Below, piece by piece: positions 1-5,222 of a DNA stretch of 5,885 bases. The DNA is from an uncultured Clostridia bacterium (GTDB lineage: Bacteria > Bacillota > Clostridia > Oscillospirales > Ruminococcaceae). The notes below the pieces were generated by a model. That model was not told where the DNA came from. It saw only the letters and a program-made list of their open reading frames with translations, and made no database searches. Positions within the stretch are counted from its first letter, which is position 1; each line of letters starts with the position of its first letter. Made by a program: the position numbers and the translations under genes. The stretch spans positions 1-5,885 of the forward strand of contig CAMEQX010000095.1 in the NCBI GenBank assembly GCA_945933905.1. Reading direction: 5' to 3'.

Positions 1-30
1 CTGGAGTTCAGACGTGTGCTCTTCCGATCT
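1..30. other. Illumina TruSeq adapter remnant (artefact)
   Basis: These 30 bases match, from memory, the 3' end of the Illumina TruSeq index/read-2 adapter, finishing in GCTCTTCCGATCT. The thiE reading frame is intact immediately after base 30 and fails to continue through it, so this is untrimmed adapter joined to the contig end rather than genome sequence. It should be removed before any annotation or similarity search, and the genuine left boundary of the contig is base 31. Confidence 0.97.
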
Positions 31-350
31 ATCTTGTCCGCGCCGAGAATTTCCCGCGCGATTTTGCAAGGGATATCCGACTGCCCGAGGTGAACGCCGT
101 CCGCGCCTGCCGCAATGCAGATATCTAGCCTGTCGTTGATGATAAGCGGGACGCCGCGCGGTTTCGTGATTTCAAGCACCCGAAGCGCCGTTTCGTAAAA
201 CTCGCGCGAGGACAAATTTTTCTCGCGAAGCTGAACAACCGAAGCGCCGCCGTCAATCGCCAGCTGAACCGATTGCTCAACGGTATCGCAGGACATAAGC
301 TCCCGGTCGGTGACGAAATAGAGCGTGTAGTCGATTTTTTTCTTATCCAT
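31..350 (-). CDS. thiE: Thiamine-phosphate synthase ThiE, N-terminal half (partial)
   Basis: ThiE condenses HMP-PP with 4-methyl-5-(2-phosphoethyl)thiazole to give thiamine phosphate, the joining step of cytosolic thiamine synthesis. Translating the minus strand from the ATG at 350-348 gives 106 codons, which stop only because the contig ends. The family is usually about 205-215 residues, so roughly the N-terminal half is present. Visible family motifs are YFVTDR (11-16), VQLREK (39-44, substrate pyrophosphate region), LIINDRLDI (69-77) and DGVHLGQSDIP (84-94), all typical of this TIM-barrel enzyme. The start is preceded by AGAGG five bases upstream. The gene lies 47 bases downstream of the thiC stop in the same direction and is the third gene of the thiDCE transcript, so it should share the TPP riboswitch control. 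The C-terminal phosphate-binding part is missing from the window, so intactness cannot be judged. Confidence 0.95.
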
Positions 351-370
351 AAAAACCTCTCAAAAGCAAT

Positions 371-399
371 CCCCACGACAAATCGCGGGGAATTTTTTT
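371..399 (+). terminator. Hairpin with T-run in the thiC-thiE gap, + strand orientation
   Basis: CCCCACGA (371-378) and TCGCGGGG (383-390) form an 8-position stem with one A/C mismatch and a CAAA loop. Seven Ts follow at 393-399, giving an intrinsic-terminator shape for plus-strand RNA. No plus-strand gene lies upstream, so it may block antisense transcription into thiC. In the thi mRNA (minus strand) the same hairpin forms but is followed only by ATTGCTTTT, so it would be at most a weak terminator or an mRNA-stability element between thiC and thiE. Confidence 0.45.
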
Positions 400-1711
400 A
401 CTTTTCGGAGCAGAACTTAACTTCTTTTCCTTCCAAAATCATATTTGTGGTTCTCACCGCGCACATTTTTCCGCACATCGAGCAGGTGTGACGGTCAGCG
501 GGAGGCGTGCTCTCGAAGTACGCGCGGGCTTTCTCCTCGTCAACAGCGACCTTGAACATCTCGTCCCAGTCAACCTTGTGACGAGCCTCAGCCATTTCGT
601 TGTCCTTATCGCGCGCGTGAGGAACACCTTTCGCGATATCGGCAGCGTGCGCGGCGATTTTGGAAGCGATGATACCTTCCTTAACGTCGCTCAAATCGGG
701 CAAACGCAAATGCTCCGCGGGAGTGACATAGCACAGGAAATCCGCGCCCGAAGCGGCAGCGATTGCCCCGCCGATTGCGCTTGTGATATGGTCATAGCCG
801 GGGAAAATATCGGTGACAAGCGGACCGAGAACATAGAACGGCGCGTTGTGGCAAATGCGTTTCTGCAACTGCATATTCGCGGCAATTTCGTTCATCGCCA
901 TATGTCCCGGACCTTCCACCATAACCTGAACGTCCTTCGCCCAAGCACGCTCGGTGAGAGCTCCCAGCTCGATAAGCTCGGCAATCTGTCCCGCGTCCGT
1001 GCTGTCGTCTATGCAGCCTGGACGAAGCGCGTCACCGAGAGAAATCGTGACGTCAAATTCGCGAAGAATATCGAGAACATCGTCATAAAACTCATAGAAC
1101 GGATTTTCATTGCCCGTCATCATCATCCACGCGAACAAAAGCGAGCCGCCGCGTGAAACTATATTCATCTTGCGCGGGTCGCGTCGAAAAGCTTCAACAG
1201 CGCGGCGGTTGATACCCGCGTGAATTGTCATAAAGTCAACGCCCTCTTCTGCGTGCGCGCGGACAACTCTGAGGAAATCCTCCGCCTTGATATCGAGCAA
1301 ATCCTTTTCGAGATAACCGATTGCGTCATACATCGGCACAGTGCCAATCATCGCGGGCGATTTCGCGACAAGCTCGCGGCGGAAGGTGTTGGTTTTGCCG
1401 TAGTTTGACAAATCCATAATAGCCTCCGCGCCGAATTTTATCGACATATCAACCTTCTGCATTTCGAGGTCATAGTTTTTCGCGTCACCGGAAATGCCGA
1501 GATTAACGTTGATTTTGGTACGCAGACCTCCGCCGATACCCTCGGGCGAAAGCGACTTGTGGTTAACGTTTGCGGGAATAGCGATTTCACCCGCGGCAAC
1601 CTTTTCGCGAATTTTCTCCGCGTCCCAGTATTCTTTCTCAGCGACAATTTTCATCTCGGGAGTGATAATCCCCTTTTTTGCCGCTTCCATTTGAGTAGCG
1701 TATTCTCTCAT
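398..1711 (-). CDS. thiC: Phosphomethylpyrimidine synthase ThiC (radical SAM)
   Basis: ThiC is a [4Fe-4S] radical-SAM enzyme that rearranges aminoimidazole ribotide (AIR) into HMP-P, the pyrimidine precursor of thiamine. The protein is 437 residues, the short form without the extra N-terminal domain of the E. coli-type enzyme. Visible signatures: [15 protein letters not shown] (6-20), PANVNHKSL (46-54), SRGGS (186-190), SLGDALRPG (224-232), VEGPGH (265-270), and [22 protein letters not shown] around 295-316. A C-terminal cysteine cluster lies at C410, C413 and C417. Its spacing is CX2CX3C, one residue shorter than the textbook CX2CX4C; as I recall, short-form ThiC proteins can show this. The ATG at 1711-1709 has AAAGGTG about seven bases upstream. 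It lies 61 bases after thiD and 47 before thiE, and the thiD-thiC gap can form a small CGGCT/AGCCG hairpin (1733-1754). Expected to be controlled by the TPP riboswitch ahead of thiD. Confidence 0.97.
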   Translation of the reverse strand: MREYATQMEAAKKGIITPEMKIVAEKEYWDAEKIREKVAAGEIAIPANVNHKSLSPEGIGGGLRTKINVNLGISGDAKNYDLEMQKVDMSIKFGAEAIMDLSNYGKTNTFRRELVAKSPAMIGTVPMYDAIGYLEKDLLDIKAEDFLRVVRAHAEEGVDFMTIHAGINRRAVEAFRRDPRKMNIVSRGGSLLFAWMMMTGNENPFYEFYDDVLDILREFDVTISLGDALRPGCIDDSTDAGQIAELIELGALTERAWAKDVQVMVEGPGHMAMNEIAANMQLQKRICHNAPFYVLGPLVTDIFPGYDHITSAIGGAIAAASGADFLCYVTPAEHLRLPDLSDVKEGIIASKIAAHAADIAKGVPHARDKDNEMAEARHKVDWDEMFKVAVDEEKARAYFESTPPADRHTCSMCGKMCAVRTTNMILEGKEVKFCSEK

Positions 1712-1772
1712 TTATATGCACCTTTCTTTAAACGGCTTGCCGAAACGACAGCCGAGATTAAACAAATTACTT

Positions 1773-2579
1773 TCACGATTTTGACCAAAGCGCGTGGAAA
1801 TGATTGACGGGGCTATGTCCTTTTCCAACGGTATAGGACTTGGAAATCGCCTCGGTAATGAAGTCCTTTGCGGAGAAAACGGCGCCGCCGAGTGCAAAAC
1901 CGTTTGCGAGGTTAGCCGTGATAGCCGAGGAAAGCGTACAGCCTGTCCCGTGAGTATTCGGCGAGTCGATTTTGAGCGCTTTTATAGTCATCGGGTCGTT
2001 GTTTTCGTAGAGCAAAATATCCGTTGCGTGACCTGCGCCGAGGTGTCCTCCCTTAACAAGCACCGCTTTTGCGCCGAGCGAAGCGATTTTCTTTGCTGCG
2101 GCTTTCATATCGTTGATATCGCCTATTTTGTCGCCCGTGAAGCTTTCAGCCTCGGGGATATTCGGCGTGAGCAAATCGACAAGCGGGAAGATATGCTCGA
2201 TATAAGCGGGGATAATGCCGCTGTCGGAGAGCGCGTCGCCGCTTGTTGCGACAAGCACGGGGTCACAGACGATATGTTTTGGCTTATACAGCGAAAGCTT
2301 TTGTGCAACCGTCTTGACGATATCGGCGGTGGGAAGCATACCGAGCTTTACCGCGTCGATTTCGACGTCCTCAAAAACCGCGTCAATCTGCTTTGCGACC
2401 TCATCTGCGGGGAGATTGAAGACGGAGATAACGCGCGAGGTATTTTCGGCGACGACGGACGTGACGACGCTTGCGCCGTAGCACTTATGCGCCGCGAAGG
2501 TTTTGAGGTCGGCTTGGATACCCGCGCCGCCCGAGCAGTCGGAGCCCGCGATAGTAAGGCATTTTTTCACGCTCTGCAT
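1773..2579 (-). CDS. thiD: Hydroxymethylpyrimidine/phosphomethylpyrimidine kinase ThiD
   Basis: ThiD phosphorylates HMP to HMP-P and then to HMP-PP, the pyrimidine donor for ThiE. The 268-residue product has the usual length for this ribokinase-fold enzyme. Motifs seen: AGSDCSGGAGIQADLKTF (11-28, pyrimidine-binding N-terminus), DPVLVATSGD (106-115), LTPNIPEAE (137-145), VKGGH (175-179), the anion-hole motif HGTGCTLSSA (210-219) with the family's conserved cysteine at 214, and GHSPVNHF (254-261). The start at 2579-2577 is supported by GGAGG six bases upstream, which lies just beyond the riboswitch terminator. It is the first gene of the minus-strand thiDCE cluster. It could also act in HMP salvage; no thiM or thiazole-branch gene is visible in this window. 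Confidence 0.97.
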   Translation of the reverse strand: MQSVKKCLTIAGSDCSGGAGIQADLKTFAAHKCYGASVVTSVVAENTSRVISVFNLPADEVAKQIDAVFEDVEIDAVKLGMLPTADIVKTVAQKLSLYKPKHIVCDPVLVATSGDALSDSGIIPAYIEHIFPLVDLLTPNIPEAESFTGDKIGDINDMKAAAKKIASLGAKAVLVKGGHLGAGHATDILLYENNDPMTIKALKIDSPNTHGTGCTLSSAITANLANGFALGGAVFSAKDFITEAISKSYTVGKGHSPVNHFHALWSKS

Positions 2580-2592
2580 AAACTACCTCCAA

Positions 2593-2630
2593 CAAAAAAG
2601 TCCCCGCGAAAAGCGAGGATTTCACTTGAA
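2593..2630 (-). terminator. Riboswitch expression platform: intrinsic terminator ahead of thiD
   Basis: In the minus-strand RNA, UCCUCGC and GCGGGGA (2601-2619) form a 7-bp stem with a UUUUC loop, followed by CUUUUUUG (2593-2600). A flanking AAG can extend pairing to CUU across a GAAA bulge. The left arm belongs to AAAUCC (2616-2621), which can instead pair with GGAUUU of the 3' strand of aptamer P1 (2632-2637). TPP binding would lock P1 and free the terminator; without TPP the antiterminator forms and thiD is transcribed. This switching model is inferred from the pairings. Confidence 0.9.
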
Positions 2631-2631
2631 A

Positions 2632-2778
2632 AAATCCGCCTTCCTACGATGGTATTAACCAACAGGTTCAAAGGGTTGAACATTCTCGACTGTCGATAAA
2701 CCGCCATCTGCGTTATCAACATTGTTTCAACAGGCACAAAGCCTAGTTGAAACAACGTTTCCCGGCATCTGACGATTT
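2632..2778 (-). promoter_or_regulatory. TPP (THI element) riboswitch aptamer
   Basis: The minus-strand RNA contains the conserved TPP aptamer core in order: CGAGAA (pyrimidine-sensing J3-2 GAGA, about 2683-2688), ACCC (P2 3' side, 2673-2676), GAACCUG, the P5 hairpin UGGU-UAAU-ACCA (2650-2661) and CGUAGGA. P2 would pair GGG at 2761-2763 with CCC at 2673-2675. P1 can be closed by AAAUCGUC (2771-2778) with GGCGGAUUU (2632-2640), with one bulged G. The segment between P2 and the GAGA core is unusually long. It holds a 17-bp hairpin (2718-2759) plus a second GAUAA/UUAUC hairpin, as in aptamers with an expanded P3/P3a. The position directly upstream of thiD agrees with the assignment. Confidence 0.96.
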
Positions 2779-2838
2779 CTCGACGGTCTTTTATAATCGT
2801 TCTCTCAACTTTTTAAAAAGTACCCCCGGCACAATTCT

Positions 2839-2867
2839 ATTCTATCACATTTTCCCTACTTTGTCAA
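2839..2867 (-). promoter_or_regulatory. Sigma-A-type promoter of the thiDCE operon
   Basis: On the minus strand a perfect TTGACA -35 box (2862-2867) is separated by exactly 17 bases from TAGAAT (2839-2844), a five-of-six match to the -10 consensus. Transcription would start near 2832, about 54 bases before the first strand of aptamer P1. It is placed correctly for the riboswitch leader, and no better alternative was seen closer to the aptamer. Confidence 0.85.
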
Positions 2868-2878
2868 GCAATTTATTC

Positions 2879-2908
2879 TTGACTAACCACACAACTCGGT
2901 GCTATAAT
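2879..2908 (+). promoter_or_regulatory. Divergent sigma-A-type promoter for the membrane-protein gene
   Basis: TTGACT (2879-2884) and a perfect TATAAT (2903-2908) are separated by 18 bases on the plus strand, with a predicted start near 2915. This gives a leader of about 130 bases before the TTG start at 3048. Its -35 box lies only 11 bases from the -35 box of the oppositely directed thi promoter, so the two form a compact divergent pair. Confidence 0.8.
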
Positions 2909-3047
2909 AAAATTAAACCCGATTTAACATAAATTACGGAAAATCTGCTTAAAAAGCCCCGAGAAAGAGAATTCGCGATATTTGTCCGATAAAGCGAAGG
3001 CTGATGATTTGGGGCGCGAGTGAAAAAGCGAGAAAAGAAGTGATAAT

Positions 3048-3782
3048 TTGAAATACTTTTTCCACGCGGAAATTGCGAAATACACCGAGCGTCTGCGGCA
3101 CGCGATGATATTGGTATCGATGTCGGTATTTGCGGTCTGCACGTTTTGCACGGTAAATATAGTGTTGAATTTCGGCTCCGATATAGTTTACTTGCTGCTT
3201 GCGGTTATCGGGGGGGTTGTGCTTTTGGGGATGATATTTGCATTTTCGGCGGTTTACATCACGGAAAAGCAAAAGCGTCGCCACAGCAAATACACATACT
3301 TTGATTTTCTGCCGAAGGGAATGGTGTTCAGCGAGTACGCGGGGGAGTACGTTCATTTTGGTGAAAGGGTGATATTGAGGCGGCTGTATTACATACCGTT
3401 TGAGAAACTGGAGACGGTGTCGCGCGACCCGAAGACCGCCCCGCACAATCTTTCGTTTACGGGAGAAATCCGCTGTTATTTTCAGGAGAGCGACAGGCTG
3501 GGCTATCACGTTTCCGAGGACGGAAACCTTGAGTTTGACAGCGCGGAGTTAAACGAGCGGCTTTTCGAGAAAAGAACGTCGCTGTTAATCAAGGACCGCT
3601 TCGGGAACACGAAAAAGCTGGAGAAATCGGTGAACTTCTATCTGGAGCAGTTCAAAAACGCGCCTGAGAAAAAGCCGTTTAATATCTCGGACTATGTACC
3701 CGTGCAAAAGCGCAGGAAATTGCATACATCAAATCCCGCGCTGGAGAAACCGAGCGAGAGCTATAACCGAAACTGGAAATGA
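3048..3782 (+). CDS. Hypothetical protein with two N-terminal membrane helices
   Basis: I do not recognise the family. The 244-residue product has a short basic N-terminus (KYTERLRH, 11-18), two hydrophobic segments at about 19-40 and 46-71, then a basic stretch KQKRRHSK (74-81). That predicts both termini in the cytoplasm and a small hairpin outside. Residues about 82-205 form a soluble region of alternating hydrophobic and charged residues. Its beta-rich look (YTYFDFLPKGMVFSE, then IPFEKLETV) recalls membrane-anchored PH-like/YcxB-like proteins, but this is a guess from shape. The tail (about 206-244) is basic and proline/asparagine-rich, probably flexible. The start is TTG at 3048, because an in-frame TGA lies at 3021 and no ATG follows until codon 20, inside the first membrane segment. 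AGAAG seven bases upstream is a modest ribosome site. It is monocistronic as far as can be seen, divergent from thiD, and has its own promoter. Confidence 0.82.
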   Translation: MKYFFHAEIAKYTERLRHAMILVSMSVFAVCTFCTVNIVLNFGSDIVYLLLAVIGGVVLLGMIFAFSAVYITEKQKRRHSKYTYFDFLPKGMVFSEYAGEYVHFGERVILRRLYYIPFEKLETVSRDPKTAPHNLSFTGEIRCYFQESDRLGYHVSEDGNLEFDSAELNERLFEKRTSLLIKDRFGNTKKLEKSVNFYLEQFKNAPEKKPFNISDYVPVQKRRKLHTSNPALEKPSESYNRNWK

Positions 3783-3801
3783 ACGCGGGCGCCTGCGTGG
3801 T

Positions 3802-3925
3802 GCTTTTCCTCACCCGCTCCTACGGAGCGGATTCGGAAAAGCCGCGGTACTCGTTTAAATTTGCTTCGCAAATTTCGCTTCGCTGCGCTGCGCGGTTTTC
3901 CTACGGAAAACAAACGAGAACCGCG
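3802..3925. repeat. Nested inverted-repeat element between the membrane-protein gene and ilvE
   Basis: This stretch can form several stems, some mutually exclusive. GCTTTTCC (3802-3809) pairs with GGAAAAGC (3835-3842) around a perfect 7-bp hairpin CCGCTCC-TAC-GGAGCGG (3814-3830). GGAAAAGCCGCG (3835-3846) pairs with CGCGGTTTTCC (3891-3901), with one bulge. CGCGGTACTCGTTT (3843-3856) pairs with AAACGAGAACCGCG (3912-3925), with one mismatch. AAATTTGC-TTC-GCAAATTT (3857-3875) and GTTTTCC-TAC-GGAAAAC (3895-3911) are perfect local hairpins. The core TCCTACGGA occurs twice (3818-3826 and 3899-3907). No T-run follows, so it is not a standard terminator. It resembles a REP/MITE-like non-coding repeat unit or a structured RNA; copy number elsewhere in the genome is unknown. 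Confidence 0.7.
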
Positions 3926-4036
3926 AACGAGGGGCAAAGAAAGCGGGATAGAAGGGGTTTGGAGGGATGAAAAAGGGAAAAAGGCGAAAAAATCCCCAAA
4001 AAAGAGTGAATAAAGGGAGTAAAGTTGTATGGAGTA
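3926..4036 (+). other. Purine-rich, G-tract non-coding segment
   Basis: No convincing gene lies here. The plus strand is strongly purine-rich, with G-tracts at 3931-3934, 3945-3947, 3954-3957, 3964-3966 and 3975-3977. Four of these (3945-3977) are spaced 6-8 bases apart, which is borderline for a loose G-quadruplex. The segment separates the inverted-repeat element from the ilvE promoter and could be spacer DNA with strand-composition bias. Confidence 0.4.
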
Positions 4037-4040
4037 ACCC

Positions 4041-4069
4041 TTGACAATCGGGCGGAAAAGTGGTAAAAT
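4041..4069 (+). promoter_or_regulatory. Sigma-A-type promoter for ilvE
   Basis: A perfect TTGACA (4041-4046) is followed after exactly 17 bases by TAAAAT (4064-4069), a five-of-six -10 box. The start would be near 4076, giving an 81-base leader to the ATG at 4157. The leader can form a 7-bp stem GCGAGAA (4086-4092)/TTCTCGC (4120-4126) with a long loop; no T-run or T-box motif was seen in it. Confidence 0.88.
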
Positions 4070-4156
4070 GATAGAGAAAAATGAAGCGAGAAGGAAAAAG
4101 ACTTGCAAAAGGGGTTGAGTTCTCGCTCCCGAAGTTGAAAAAGGAAGGTAGATATT

Positions 4157-4942
4157 ATGGAGATTAGGATTGAAAAGACAAGCACACCGAAGGAAAAACC
4201 GACTGACGAAAGCAAACTCGGGTTTGGTCATATTTTTACCGACCATATGTTCGTGATGGAGTATGACACGGGCAAGGGCTGGCACGACGCGAGAGTGGTG
4301 CCGTACGGAAATATAGAGCTTTCGCCCGCGGCGATGGTTCTGCACTATGCGCAGGAGATATTCGAGGGCTTGAAGGCATACAGGACGGCAGACGGTTCGA
4401 TACAGTTTTTCCGTCCGGAAGAGAATTTCAAGAGAATGAATATTTCAGCGGAAAGACTTGTAATTCCGCAGATACCGGTTGAGGACGCGCTGCAGGCGCT
4501 TCACACGCTTGTTGAGGTAGATAAGGAGTGGGTTCCGCACACGGACGGAGCTTCGCTGTACATACGTCCGTTTATATTCGCGGCAGACCCGTTCTTGGGC
4601 GTAAGACCCGCAGATAAATATTACTTTATGATAATCTGCAGCCCGTCGGGAGCGTATTATTCGACAGGACTTGAGCCTGTTTCGATTTACGTTGAAACGA
4701 ATTATGTAAGAGCGGTACGCGGCGGAATGGGCTTTACAAAGACCGGCGGAAACTACGCGGCTTCGCTGCACTCTCAGGACGACGCTCACAAGATAAACTA
4801 TTCTCAGGTACTCTGGCTTGACGGTATTGAGCAGAAGTATATCGAGGAAGTAGGCTCGATGAACATAATGTTCGTAATCGACGGCGAGGTTGTAACACCG
4901 CAGCTTCAGGGCTCTGTTTTGAGCGGAATTACGAGAAAATAA
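4157..4942 (+). CDS. ilvE: Branched-chain amino acid aminotransferase, truncated by in-frame TAA
   Basis: PLP class-IV aminotransferase that reversibly transaminates the 2-oxo acids of leucine, isoleucine and valine with glutamate. It is of the YbgE/mammalian-BCAT type, normally about 355 residues. The open frame gives 261 residues. Seen: EIFEGLKAYR (67-76), LYIRPFIFAADPFLGV (134-149), the PLP-lysine region GFTKTGGNYAAS with K195, EEVGSMNIMF (230-239) and GSVLSGITRK (252-261). TAA at 4940-4942 then replaces codon 262, where relatives usually have serine after ITR-D/K. The same frame continues to 5221 with clear homology. As read, the product lacks the GTGTA phosphate-binding loop and should be inactive. 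AAGGAAGG lies eight bases before the ATG. Other genes here end in TAA, so reassignment of this codon is unlikely. Sequencing or assembly error, a real nonsense mutation or strain variation are the candidates; error is at least as likely as true inactivation. Confidence 0.93.
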   Translation: MEIRIEKTSTPKEKPTDESKLGFGHIFTDHMFVMEYDTGKGWHDARVVPYGNIELSPAAMVLHYAQEIFEGLKAYRTADGSIQFFRPEENFKRMNISAERLVIPQIPVEDALQALHTLVEVDKEWVPHTDGASLYIRPFIFAADPFLGVRPADKYYFMIICSPSGAYYSTGLEPVSIYVETNYVRAVRGGMGFTKTGGNYAASLHSQDDAHKINYSQVLWLDGIEQKYIEEVGSMNIMFVIDGEVVTPQLQGSVLSGITRK

Positions 4943-5221
4943 GTTGTTCCCCCTTGCAAGAAATGGGGAATAAAGGCGTCCGAGCGCAGAATATCCATTC
5001 AGGAGGTTGCCGAAGCTTATGACGCGGGCAAGCTCGAGGAGGTATTCGGCACCGGCACGGCAGCGGTTGTATCTCCCGTAGGACATCTTCGCTGGGGCGA
5101 TAAGGTTATGGAAATCGGCAATAATAAGATAGGCAAGCTGACTCAGAAGCTCTACGACACAATGACGGGAATTCAGTACGGAAAGCTGCCCGATGATATG
5201 GGCTGGATTGAGAAGCTGTAA
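4943..5221 (+). pseudogene. ilvE: C-terminal part of ilvE, same frame, beyond the internal stop
   Basis: The frame of ilvE continues after the TAA for 92 codons to a second TAA at 5219-5221, which would give the expected total of 354 codons. Family features are KKWGIKASERR (codons 268-278), EEVFGTGTAAVVSPVG (294-309), the loop that grips the PLP phosphate and substrate carboxylate, and YDTMTGIQYG near the end. Spacing to relatives is preserved (K-x-x-x-x-x-x-K-x-W-G), so no base was gained or lost. The first residues read VVPPC, where VV-[E/T]-L-x would be expected, so the disturbance covers about 4940-4953, not only the stop. No in-frame start with a ribosome site precedes it, so independent translation is unlikely. 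Confidence 0.9.
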
Positions 5222-5222
5222 T

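Noticed and set aside
1794..2699. Plus-strand open frame of 301 codons opposite thiD
   Set aside because: It is a shadow of thiD and runs through the riboswitch; its product has no recognisable family.
2680..2787. Repeat of GTCGAGAA (minus strand) suggesting a second, tandem TPP aptamer
   Set aside because: Only the copy at about 2683-2690 is followed by the P2, P4 and P5 core; the other is an 8-base coincidence or remnant in the leader.
4076..4156. T-box or other riboswitch in the ilvE leader
   Set aside because: The leader is only about 81 bases, with no T-box bulge sequence and no terminator.
4081..4167. 28-codon ORF in the ilvE leader as an attenuation peptide
   Set aside because: It has only three Leu, one Val and no Ile, no ribosome site, and the leader lacks a terminator hairpin, so branched-chain attenuation is not supported.
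3761..4345. Minus-strand open frame of 194 codons across the structured intergenic region
   Set aside because: It crosses the inverted repeats and the purine-rich block, giving low-complexity Phe/Ser/Leu runs, and overlaps the ilvE promoter and start.
4940..4970. Programmed stop readthrough or recoding of the ilvE TAA
   Set aside because: The following GTT is not a known leaky context, TAA is the least leaky stop, thiC and ilvE itself end in TAA, and the nearby VVPP residues are also abnormal, which points to mutation or error.
4943..5221. Frameshift as the cause of the ilvE break
   Set aside because: Both halves are in the same frame with unchanged spacing to the family, so no net insertion or deletion is present.
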